From NCBI GenBank assembly GCA_034770075.1, contig CM068380.1:87008112-87072111 (forward strand): DNA of 64,000 bases. Direction: 5' to 3'. Shown piece by piece: positions 1 through 10,504 of the stretch. The translations under genes and the position numbers were made by a program. How positions within the stretch are numbered: the stretch's first letter is position 1; every line of letters begins with the position of its first letter. The DNA comes from Aralia elata. Its lineage: Eukaryota > Streptophyta > Magnoliopsida > Apiales > Araliaceae. The notes under the pieces are model-generated. The model was not told the origin of the DNA. It did no database searches and saw nothing but the letters and a program-made list of their open reading frames with translations.

Positions 1-3000
1 TGCGAGCCAAACTAGGAGAGGAAGTATGGCCCCCGCTAAAAAGAACCAGTTGATAGCGGCGTAATAGCCAAGATTTCCAAAAATTCTTCGAGGACCAATT
101 AGTCCCCAAATGACTGAGGCATCATAGAACACATGGTCGCCTGGGCAGGTCCATGGGCTGCCCGCCGGAAGCATGGCTCTATCACATATATCAGGGACGG
201 TGCTCATGAGCCACCATGCAGTTCCTATATGCACCAACGCTGATATTAGAGAACCAACTACCTGAGACATAAGTATGAAAGGATCAATGCATTGAAGATA
301 TAATCAAATTTTACCATTGTTAACATTTTCAAGTCGACAAACCCGAAAGGAATATGAAGGAAACTAACCTGTGCCATGAACATTGATCTAGGTGGTATCT
401 TCATATAATGTCCAAGTTTGAAGTCTTGCAAAAAGAGAATCGCTTGTTTCATACTGATATATCCATACACTTTAAAGCACATGTTAGCCACTGGATAACC
501 TGGATACAAGTACCCGATGATATACTCTGTGATCACATTTAAGCCTGGAGTCTATTGACCAAGAAGAGATTCGATCGTTAGAACAGAAACAACTTATTTT
601 ACTGTTTAGAGAATATAGCATATATGGAAAATTGATTATCAAATACCTTTACATAATTACGTTAAGAGCATACACACTAGTCTACGTCATAAGCAGTTAT
701 GCTCAATGCTGATAAATTCATGAGTGCACACCACAACAAATATTTAGCTCGTCTAGATAACTAGATTCTAGAATACAGAAATTTTTAGATATGCATAAAA
801 GCGTACCTGGTTAGTTGTGGCAGTGATGATCCCAATGGGAAGGGTGAAGAAGAATGCAATGCCACATGCTAGTAAGACACCCCACCATGGTAGCTGGAGC
901 TGATCTATGAAGTATTCACATATAAATACAGTTGCTGCAATGTTTATCAGGAGAATGCATATGAACCACCATTCAGGGACTTGCTTGTACTTTCTCATAA
1001 GCTTTGTGTGCACATCCATTTTTTTCTCTTGAAACGCAGACTTGCTTTGCTGCCATAATTCTCTAAATCCTCATAAAAGTGAGTTAAACAATACATGCTA
1101 CAGGACACATGTCATTAGAGTTTTCTGATAGCCAGGTGTCAATAAATGTCCATAGTAAATACGTAAGTGACATAATTGTACATGCAAACTAGGTACAGAA
1201 AAGGGAGATTTAGAGTGCAAGAGAAAGGAACAAAGTAAAAGAACACTAACAAGATTGATTAGAAATATTAATCTCTTGACAGAAGCAATGATTTTTGGAT
1301 CACAATCAGTAGCTTGTAGTCCATAGTTCCACAAATTTAAGAAGGTCCATTACTAAGGGTGAGAAGAATTTACTAAAAATGCCAAAACCCCCAAATTCTT
1401 TATTTCAAATTCACTTTTACCCTTTTTCAGTCTAATAAGATCTAGAGGCACATCGACAATAAAACATTGACATTGCTTTACCTTCGATCCTGTTTTGCAA
1501 CACTTTGTATTGCAAAATCATCAAAGGATTGGAGCTATATGAAAAAACGGACAAATAGATAACAGTCATAACCTAATCCAAAAAAGCGATAAGATAATAT
1601 TGGGGTGAAAGTGCAATTTACCTTCCATGGAAGAGGAAAACATGGACGACAGTCGCAGTGAGGCAGGCAAAACTGACAGCATAGGTCATAACAAAGAAGG
1701 AACTAAGATAGAGATTGCCCTCATTCTCATACGCCTCAAAGTCAATATGAAAGTTCGAGTCAATAATGCCCGAAATATTGTACTCTTGGCCACTGTAAGT
1801 GAAGAGGCCATCTGAGAATATGGGGAAGTTCTTTGCTTTGTAGATATTGAACCAGTATGTGAAGGGGGTAAGGACATATGTGATCACAACAAATCCTATA
1901 GCAATATTGACAGTAGCAAACCATGGGCTGGCAAGAGGACTCCCAATGTAAGAGGATATGCTGGACCAATCAAGTCCAATGGCACCAATTCCAAGACCAT
2001 GGAGTCCTGAACCTAGCTGTTGGGCTATCACTGAAGTGGGGAAAACCCAACAGAACCAGGAAAGGGAGGTTAGCATTGAGAAAAGATATCCTGGAAAGAC
2101 ATAGTAAGCAAAGCTGCATATGAAGGCGATGAGGAAAAACTGGTTCCTTGTTACTCCCCCTCTGGGCCTCTCCTCTGTATCATGTAGAGCCCTGCCATTT
2201 TAGTGATATTGAATGCATATATGAATAACTAAATAACTAAAAACAATACCGTATTAAGTAATGGTTTGTCAAAATTAACATTCACTAGCCTGACCGCCTT
2301 CAGAGAAATTTAGGATGCAGGACATAAATATTGTATAAGTTGGGTGCTTGAAGTCCCACAAGTATTCAATTAAGAAATAGAATTTTTCCCCCTTTTATAC
2401 AAGTTCCAACGGGTTTTACATAAAGCAAACATACCTTACTAGCACGCATAAAATAAAAACAAAAAAAATACCTCACTCCTCACTCACCCACTTACATACA
2501 TTCACCATTCTAAAAAATTCTGTAAACTAGTCGAATCGTGCAAGGTTGTGTCCAGCCAACCTCAACTTGCCTAATATATAATTGAGTTCAAGTAGAGTTT
2601 TAAATGAGCTTTGATTTGGTGGGACGAACTCAACTTCAAGTAATAAATGAGTACCTCGCGAGTTGATTGCTAGGTATAACCAAACCGAGTTGAGCTTTGG
2701 TATTTAATACTTTTTAAAATTCTAAATAGAATAACTACATAACTATTATAAAACATAAATATACATATAAATTATATTTTATCATGTAACTGGGGTTCAA
2801 GTCCGTCCCTAATTGGATATTAAACTAGTAAAGCCCAGTCGAACAAGGCAGAACTTGAGCTTGACTATGTATAGAGAAAAAGGCTTGATCAAACTCTGGC
2901 TTGCTAAACAGATTCGAGTATAATCAAGTCAGGCTTTGAGGAGTCGAGCTAACTAGCAACCCAGTTCATTTACATTCCTAATTCTAAAGCATCTAAAGTA

Positions 3001-4287
3001 AGTTGTGATATTAATGCACTGACAATTTACAGTAACTATTACCGGACAGTAGGGTTTTTTTTGTTTTTTTTTTATTTCGGTACATTGATTCCCCCCTCCA
3101 ACCCCAATCCCATAGGCTAAAGCCACCCACCCCAACATGTTTCTATGCATAATAGCTCTCAAATGAGGCTACACGTTGAAAACTCAACCTCTTTAAGCAA
3201 GAGTGGGTGATAATCGAAGGACCAAGTCCTTTGCTTCAGACACCAGTTGGTAATGTACAAACCACAAGTTTGAGTCAATTTTCCAACAAGGTTTCTCCTC
3301 ATAAACTCTGTTACCCCAGCAGTGGGTGCAGCACTTTTTAGGTGAGTTGGAGTTATTTGAGTTCAAGCAAGTCGAGACTAGTCAAGCAGTTAGCAGGCTT
3401 TTGGGATTATTTATCAAATATATATATGAGCCAAAATCGAGTTGAACAATAATTTGTCTCACAAGTACAAATAAAGTTAGCTTACAAGACCTGTCGGATC
3501 TACTTCCACGGAAAAATGAATGTGGACAAGATAGGACGTACTTACCTAAAAAGAGAGACTTGAACTAGATTTTGGGGCCACCACATAGCAGCAGGCTCCA
3601 CCAAGTAGCGACGGAACATCCCAGCCCAACCGAAGCCCAGCACTTGGGTCGTTATGACGACAATTAATGATACCCAAAAAGTCAACTTCTCCTTGTAAAA
3701 TATCTTCACGGCGCTTACCACGTGAATCGCGTAAGGATTTCCCGCACCGGAGCTAGCGAAGATGGTGATCAGCACGTGCTCCTTCACATTGAAAGGGCCC
3801 GGGTTCAAAGTGAATTCGCACTTTCGCCCCTTGAAGAACACTCGATCGGTGATCGTCGCCGCCATGAAGTGGCCAAGCGGCACCACGGCGATCTGAGCTG
3901 AGATGGAGGATATGGTAAGCGGTTCTCTCCGGTACCAGAAGAACTGGTTAAGGAAAGAGAGGAGAACGCATGCTAGAGTTCCTAGAATCCACGTGCGGAA
4001 GGTAACCGCCGGTAGTGTAGTGTCGTCGACGACCGGAACCGTGAGCGCCACTTGCTCGATCGGAGAATTCTCTCCGGCGTACGGTGCTGATTGAGAACTG
4101 GAAGAGGAGTCATCAAGTTGGGAGGGTTTGTTCTTCTGATGATCAACTGCATAGAAATTTACAGGGATGGTTTAATTGATACAAATTGATAAGGAATTGA
4201 AATAGTGATTAATTAAAAAAAAATGTAGAGTAGATATATGATTTGCTTACTAAGCGGAGCTGTGATTATTTCCTCAGAATCTTCCAT
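1..4287 (-). CDS. Oligopeptide transporter (OPT family), 5' part; continues past the left edge
   Basis: Proton-coupled transporter of the OPT superfamily (PT clade), a multi-pass membrane protein moving small peptides, glutathione-like compounds or metal chelates. Exons read on the minus strand: 4287-4251 (ATG at 4287), 4146-3546, 2191-1622, 1062-807, 551-369 and 261 to beyond base 1. All junctions are GT-AG and keep one frame. Visible family marks are the NPG motif (LNPGPFNVKEH) in exon 2, many hydrophobic segments, the MDVHTKLMRKY loop in exon 4 and the SPWTCPGDHVFYDASVIWG segment in exon 6. The N-terminus (MEDSEEIITAPL) is acidic and comes from a 37-base first exon that is easy to miss. 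The C-terminal portion is outside the window. Intron 2 (3545-2192) is long and holds degenerate repeats. Which OPT member this is cannot be decided from here. Confidence 0.93.
2192..3545 (-). other. Long intron 2 of the OPT gene with degenerate repetitive sequence
   Basis: No coding exon is visible. From about 2540 to 2960 and again at 3340-3450 the DNA is rich in iterated variants of GAGTTGAGCT and CAAGTCGAG, like the decayed repeat at 45220-45570. This suggests remnants of a dispersed element, but I could not find its ends. Confidence 0.35.
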
Positions 4288-4629
4288 CCCTTTTTCTCTC
4301 TCCTCTCCTCCAGCTTCAATTCAGACACTCCTTTTTCGATTCAAACTTCTTCTTTTCTTTTTTTTTTTGGTAAAAAAGCGTGCTGGAATAATTTTTCCTT
4401 AAGTGGGTCCGAGACCCGTTTATTTTTCCTCATTTGTATAGTGTTTTTTATTTTTCAATGTATATGGACGTATTACAGCCCTACATACATCCCAACACTC
4501 CACGCATATATCAATATATATGTTATTTCCAATGAAATATTTTACTTGGAAAGATTCAATGAATAAAGTCTTTGTGACTGCTTCGAATAATAAATATTCT
4601 CTTTCTCCTTCTAAAATAAATTAATTATA

Positions 4630-4887
4630 CTCCCTCCGTCCCAAATTAATTGCCTTTTTAGGACTTTTTTAAGTCAAATTGACTATTTTTAAAATTAATA
4701 ATTAAGCATATATAAATATATTTCTAAAATTATAAAAATTGAAATTAGTAATAAATTGTATATACTTTCTTTTGGTTATAATATCTTCACCTATATGTTA
4801 GCAAAAATAGTAAAAAGATTAGTTTTAAAAATAGTCGATTTGACTTTAAAAAGTCCTAGAAATGCAATTAATTTGGGACGGAGGGAA
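4630..4887. mobile_element. Stowaway-like MITE, 258 bp, TA target duplication
   Basis: Non-autonomous Tc1/mariner-type element. The left end CTCCCTCCGTCCC and right end GGGACGGAGGGAA are inverted repeats (the Stowaway terminal consensus), extending inward as AAATTAATTGC / GCAATTAATTT. TA dinucleotides flank both ends (4628-4629 and 4888-4889). It lies about 340 bp upstream of the OPT start codon and could carry into that promoter. A copy of the same length in opposite orientation is at 51326-51583. Confidence 0.9.
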
Positions 4888-5538
4888 TAGTTTGTTTTTA
4901 GTTAATTTATAAAATTTTATTTATGATAAATTTTTAATTTTAATAAAAATAATTTTTATTTAATTATACTTTTGAAGTAATTTGCACAATTAACTATTGT
5001 ACTAATTAAAATTAAATAAATTCGCATCAATCATAAATTTTAAAATTTAACAAATGAACTATAAAAATCAAAAGAAATTACTTTCCTAAACTAGAGAAAA
5101 GAATAATCTGAAAAAAATAAAAAAAAATGGTGGATTACTTTTCTAAACCATAGAAATGAATATTCAAGAATAACATTATAAAAAAAAAGGTGAATGAATT
5201 TTTAGTTTTAGATTCACAACAGTGCATTAGGGCTTTTTTCAGTGGGCAATCATATATATATATATATACACACACTTGAGTTCATATCCATTGTTTTTGA
5301 TTCTCTCTCATTTTTTGTCAGGTCACATACATGGCCGGATTCGGGAATTAAATTTAGTAGGGACGGATTTTGGTCTTGGAGCAAATTTGGTGGGAGTGGA
5401 TTTTGGTCTTAGAGCAAATTTAGCAGGGGTTCAAAGGTTGCGCCCCCGAGTCACTTTTTATAGATAATTATGTGTTTTACGAACACTTGCATATGTAAAA
5501 TATGTATTTCGTTACAATATTGTTAATATAACAACTAA

Positions 5539-5547
<9 letters not shown>

Positions 5548-5586
<39 letters not shown>
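5548..5586. repeat. TA dinucleotide microsatellite
   Basis: An uninterrupted run of about 19 TA units. Other TA runs of similar kind are at 7555-7583, 13641-13678, 26904-26927, 28024-28075, 38635-38660 and 61838-61863. Confidence 0.9.
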
Positions 5587-5587
<1 letters not shown>

Positions 5588-7373
5588 CAAGTCAACAACT
5601 CATTTGAGATCAATTATTTTATGCAATGTACATAGAATTCTATAATATACAATAAATAAATATTTATAAATCGTTACCTAAAATAAATAAATAATCAACG
5701 TATGGATAAAAGATATTAAGACACATTAAGCTAAATTTTACTGAAAATATAATTAACGCATGGACTTGTTTTCTTTTAATACATCAAGTTTAACTCTTAA
5801 TTACTTTGTACTTTGTAGAATTAGATTAGCATGAACTTATTTTCTTTTAATACATCGAGTTTAACTTTTTTATTAATCTATCCCCTTGAGTTTATTAATT
5901 TATAAATTATGCTCTACTCTTATACCTTAAAAAAAAGTACCTATAGGATAAAAAACCCAGCATAGGCATGCTGTCCTTCAAATGGATCCACTCGTGATTA
6001 TATATATGTATTGATATTAGATAATTCTTATTTTTTTCAAAACTGATAGTAACCAAAATAAATAAATTATAAGTAACAGCTATATGTATATAATATGAGA
6101 TGAGAATATAAGATAAGATAGAGAACAAAACAATAGATTTAGTCTCATGTACACTATTCTTTCCATTTAATGATAATAATCGATGCAATTTTATATGCAC
6201 GGGTTAAGAAAAATATTTAATATTATTATTTAATTATTAATACTTGCATAAAATCTTATCACTATTCATTTATAAAAAATTAAAAACCACTAATAAAAGA
6301 TATAATTTTCAAACAATGAGAAAAGTTAAAGATAATATAAAAATAAATAATTTATTTCCTGAACGACAAATAAATTAAAATTATTTTATTTATTTTAAAA
6401 AGTCTATTATTATGGAATGAATGAAGTATTATCAAAGGAGACTACTGCTAATTAAGAAGGAGATGTATTTAGTATAGAAGTGAATTTGTTTGTTTAAAAG
6501 TTAAACCCTCCTTCCCATCTAACATTGGACATGTATTAAAAAAAACAATAATTTTTAAGAAATACTATAATTTTTTTAATAAATCTCTAAAATTTTTAGA
6601 TCATAATAGTACTAATATAATTGTACTCAATCAATTTAAAATATAAGTAATGACATATTAAATTTTTTATGACATTTATAGTTTAAAATCAAAATATATT
6701 TTTAATTTTAAAACATTCAAAAATATTACTCTATATTTTTAATTTTAAAACAAATAGCGTAATTGCTAAGATTGAAAAGGTATTATGGAAAACTCAGTTT
6801 ATGACTTGTTTGAATCAATTCATATAAGAAATTAGCATTGGGCTTAATTGAAAATTATAGTCAAAAAGTTTTTATTTTGTGACAAAGCTTTGACTGGGCT
6901 GGATTCAGTAGTCGGTTGGTGCCTTGGTGGCTTTGGTACAATTTGCAAGGTTCCCCCACTCCCACCCCCACCCCCACACCCCAAATAAAGGGAATCACTG
7001 GCAAGACAATCCAATACGACAAAGAAACATAATAGTAAAGAATATCATAACAGAATCTAGCAAGGAAAATAATATCATAACAGATTCTGCCGAGAAATAT
7101 ATTCGTTTTTATTGTCAGTAAATAAATATTAATAATAATATTTTTAAAATAATATATAATAAACAATTTTTTTTACAATTTTATTTAATTTTATATATTA
7201 ATAAATTTAATTTAATATAAATTTATTGTAATATATAACTAACTCTTTTAACAAATTAAAACTTCCTGTTCAAATTTTTATTAACTGCTGATGTGACATA
7301 CCGGCCTACTCATTAAATCTCTAACATCTAACGCAGTGCTTAGTTGATGCCACATCAATTCAAATAAATATTA

Positions 7374-7548
7374 CTCCCTCCTACCCAAAGCAATTATTAT
7401 ATTTGTTAAGGAAAATTATTTAACAAAAAAATCCACTCCTTAATTAGTCATTCTGTTATAAAATGACACTACAATCCAAACTATATCATCTTGATCATAT
7501 TATCATATTACACTATTAATTTTAAAATATTATTTTAAAGGGTATATG

Positions 7549-7589
<41 letters not shown>

Positions 7590-7644
7590 CGTAAATATTG
7601 TGAATGAGATTTTATTTTTATTTTTTTTCGTAAATGGGAGGGAG
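7374..7644. mobile_element. Probable Stowaway-like MITE, 271 bp, imperfect ends
   Basis: It begins CTCCCTCCTACCC and ends ATGGGAGGGAG, each flanked by TA (7372-7373, 7645-7646). Only the outer eight bases match well as inverted repeats, and the interior contains a TA microsatellite, so this is an old copy or a different subfamily from the 4630 element. Confidence 0.5.
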
Positions 7645-8242
7645 TATGTAAATAGCATCTTTATGCATTCCTTGTGCTGCGATTATTCAAAACAATTGAA
7701 TATAGTCATATACATTCCTAAAAAAATATTTAATTGTAATATGCCATCCAAAAAATTCCTTTGGGGCATAGGTTTTATCCTTCCATATACCATTAATTTT
7801 TTCACACACACATGTACATGTGTGTGTGTATATATATATATATATCCCTTTTGATCCTTTCACATTTATAAATTATTAAACAAAATAATTAATCCTAAGT
7901 GATTTGGAATTTGCGATTGTTAATAAAAATTCACGCGTTAGTTAAGATTGCAGAAAAAAATTATAGTTGATACTTTTGAATAAAAAAAATTAACATATGG
8001 TATCCTTTTGTGAGACAAAGAAAAAAGAAAATAAAATACAGTAACTACTTGTGAATTTTTAGCGTAGATAAGGTTTACAGATGTTGACCATGCATATTTT
8101 TTTTTAAAAAAAAATATGCATATACAGTCGATAATTCAATATGCATGCTAAGAGTTTCCTTACATTACATACACGAAAATATCTGAATGATATACTTTCC
8201 AATAGTATTCAACAGATCATCATCATCAACTCTCTTGATCCC

Positions 8243-8248
8243 TATAAA
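8243..8248 (+). promoter_or_regulatory. TATA box of the small gene at 8371
   Basis: TATAAA in the context CCCTATAAATG, about 125 bp before the ATG. This fits a plant core promoter with an 80-100-base leader and supports the ORF as a real gene. Confidence 0.55.
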
Positions 8249-8370
8249 TGTAGATGTACCATACGTAAAAGCATGTGTCCTCAATTATCATCTTGTTTTT
8301 CAATTAATCCCTTTAATTTTATTGTGAAACCCTAGCTAGCACAGAAATTAATATATACTCCGATCGTACT

Positions 8371-8778
8371 ATGTTTTCCCTAATTAGCCCTAGAATCAAG
8401 AAGTTCAAAAACCAGTCCATTAGGGTTTTGAAGAATTTCAGCAAGCTCTTCAAATCCTTTAGAAATAACGTCCCTCGTCGCCTCCTAAATTTCCTCTATT
8501 GGAAGCAAAATACCACAAGTTGGCTAAAACAAAGCAGCAGCATCGTACATGCCTATGAGGAGATCCTGAGAGAGCGAGCACGTATAATACATAGAGTGCA
8601 TGGCTTGCATGGCGCAGAAGCAGACGATGATTTTACGGAAGAGGAGGAGGAGGAGGAGTCTTCTGATCAGAATTCTGATGTTGATTACATTCTGAGGTTT
8701 TGGGAAGAACAGCTGCCTCCTACACCAAGATCTGTTGATGACTTCATCGGAAAGTTGACCCGTTGGCATAGCGTGTAG
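8371..8778 (+). CDS. Small intronless protein, 135 aa, basic N-terminus and acidic C-terminal half
   Basis: I do not recognise the family. The single-exon ORF has an ATG (8371), a TATA box 125 bp upstream and a TAG at 8776-8778, followed by AATAAAA-like signals near 8819. Residues 1-45 are strongly basic and amphipathic (KKFKNQ, KLFKSF, RNNVPRR), which could bind membrane or nucleic acid or target an organelle. Residues 85-105 are an acidic tract (DDDFTEEEEEEESSD). The C-terminus, SVDDFIGKLTRWHSV, looks structured. There is no signal peptide or membrane segment. Codon composition is less AT-rich than the flanks. It could be a lineage-specific plant small protein; function is unknown. Confidence 0.6.
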   Translation: MFSLISPRIKKFKNQSIRVLKNFSKLFKSFRNNVPRRLLNFLYWKQNTTSWLKQSSSIVHAYEEILRERARIIHRVHGLHGAEADDDFTEEEEEEESSDQNSDVDYILRFWEEQLPPTPRSVDDFIGKLTRWHSV

Positions 8779-9828
8779 ATTATTCTCTTATTTTCAAAAT
8801 ATAAGAGCAAAATATATTAAATAAAAAATGTTCTTATAATTTGAAACTGAGAACGTATTTTCTTTTTCCTGTTTACCAGTCGAATCCAAGTGTTTTAAGA
8901 TTCGTAAGGTGTATATATCATAGGATCAGTAGGTAAATTGTTTCCTATATTTAGATGATTCTGGTTTTATTAGTTTGGGTAAATGTTTTAACTCAAATTC
9001 TGGCTTCATTCAGTCAATGGTTTGAATTGAGATTGACCTGCATGGTTGCATGGAGACTCTACGAAGATAAGCGTTTCATATATCCAAATAATGTCTTCAT
9101 ACTAAGGATAACTGTTCATAATATCTACGGTTCTTTTGATTCAATGAAATTGCATACTTTTGTGAAATATGACTTCAATTTTTTGAAATGGAAAACTTAC
9201 ATTGATATCAGAATAAATTCAAATGAAGAGATCAGAAATCATCATCCCAGCCTCACAGAATATTTAAGGGAAAAAAAAACATCATGAAAGAATATCAGCA
9301 CAGATTCCATCATCACAATGTCTGTGGTTCTGTGTTTTTAGTACTTATGACTCTGCTGCAATAAAGGGGCTAAGCGTTGAACCCCAAACAACTCGATAAG
9401 ATATAGTACGAGAAGTATCTGCTGGCAGCTTCTGTTCTGGCAGTTTAACAGGACTCGTGCATAAATGAACCGGCGTCACGGTAGCCAACAAAAGGCTTTG
9501 CACCAACAAAAACATATGGAAGATGGAACTTCCGTGAGCCGAATGCCATTCGAGTGACAACAATTCAAAAGGAAAATTTTCACCACTTCAACAACGATTT
9601 TATGTTTCTCAGTTAGAGATCGAGTTAAAAGAGAGAAAGGATCTCATTATATGCGCATGTGCTTGTGTGTTGGCCTGCATGACCAAAGTTTATGTAGTTT
9701 TAGTAATAAGGAGTAAAAGAAGAAACTTTGACAACCTTGGCAAGCAAACTTTTATGTTGTCATCATCTGCTAAAGTTCTTATTTATAAATAAGAAGCAAT
9801 ATATTGAAGTAAAATAACCAACCTCGGA
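8779..9828. other. Intergenic / 3' flank
   Basis: Lies between the small gene and the stop codon of the methyltransferase gene (minus strand, stop at 9831-9829). The right part is probably the 3' UTR of the latter. A 110-codon ORF at 8955-9287 has no homology or promoter that I can see. Nothing else is recognisable. Confidence 0.5.
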
Positions 9829-10410
9829 TTAAATGAACAATTTTGTGAACTTTGCAATAAAAAGTCCACTAGTTTGAAATGTCAAAGGATCAAATCCCAA
9901 GGTCTTTTGTATCCGGCCACTCTTGCATGGCCAGTTTTTAGCAGACTCTATCTCCAGCAATTCTGCAAAGTGCAAGAGAAAAGGCACCGCAACGTCAGAC
10001 AAGAGGAAAGGGTGACAAGTAAGGATCCAGACTTTGTGACTCAAACTAGGAAAGACGGCAGCCTTAAAACAGAAAATTGGTTGTGTTTCAGAGCATATCA
10101 GGCTGACTTCTAGTGCCCATGAGAGATTTTGGTGTACTAACCATAAAGTAGCTTGCAGCTGTTTCAGAGCATCTCATGCTTGCATCTTAATAATTATTAT
10201 GGGTCATCAAAAAACACTTAAATGGGCTCTTTAGTCAAAATTCCCAATACCAGACTGGGACCAAATGATCCGATCACGTCAGATAACTACAGGAACTAGA
10301 AGAAATGAGTGTCGATCCACTATCCTTCAAAAGCACCAAGAAATTTACCAGCAGAAGTATTTTGTAAGAGAAACTGCTCTATTACATCTTCATTCTGAGC
10401 AACAGTTAAA

Positions 10411-10504
10411 GTACACCACCAAAAGGGGAACGAAAAAGAGGATTTAAATTTTCTTAACCTGGCTAGAAACTCTAGAACTTCAGAATGGCAAATAGATAGA
10501 ACAC
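10411..10504 (-). other. Intron 7 of the methyltransferase gene with a GT-AC boundary
   Basis: The reading frame requires E7 to end TTGCAG (10505) before GTGTTC, and E8 to start T-TTA-ACT at 10410. The last two intron bases are then AC (10412-10411), not AG. The size, 94 nt, is normal. The nearest AG acceptors that keep frame would leave introns of only about 46 or 53 nt and add 13-17 residues right after the catalytic cysteine motif. Confidence 0.55.

Larger units (their letters stand above)
4888..8240. other. AT-rich intergenic region
   Basis: No gene is supported. It holds a two-copy 36-bp tandem repeat at about 5364-5437 (GATTTTGGTCTT...GCAAATTT), a long TA microsatellite at 5548-5586, a C-rich tract at 6954-6982, a TA run at 7555-7583 and the MITE-like element at 7374-7644. 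The remainder is low-complexity A/T sequence. Confidence 0.6.

Noticed and set aside
5276..5467. 63-codon ORF with repeated DFGL.ANL
   Set aside because: Produced by a short tandem repeat; no gene signals.
8955..9287. 110-codon ORF downstream of the small gene
   Set aside because: No recognisable domain, no promoter signal, and residue content typical of AT-rich random ORFs.
10349..10451. Using an in-frame AG acceptor further upstream (CCAG at 10459-10458 or TTAAG at 10452-10451)
   Set aside because: It would leave an intron of about 46-53 nt, below normal plant size, and insert 13-17 extra residues after the catalytic cysteine motif.
10411..10504. U12-type AT-AC intron as explanation of the AC end
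   Set aside because: The donor is GTGTTC rather than ATATCC or GTATCC, and no clear U12 branch motif was found.
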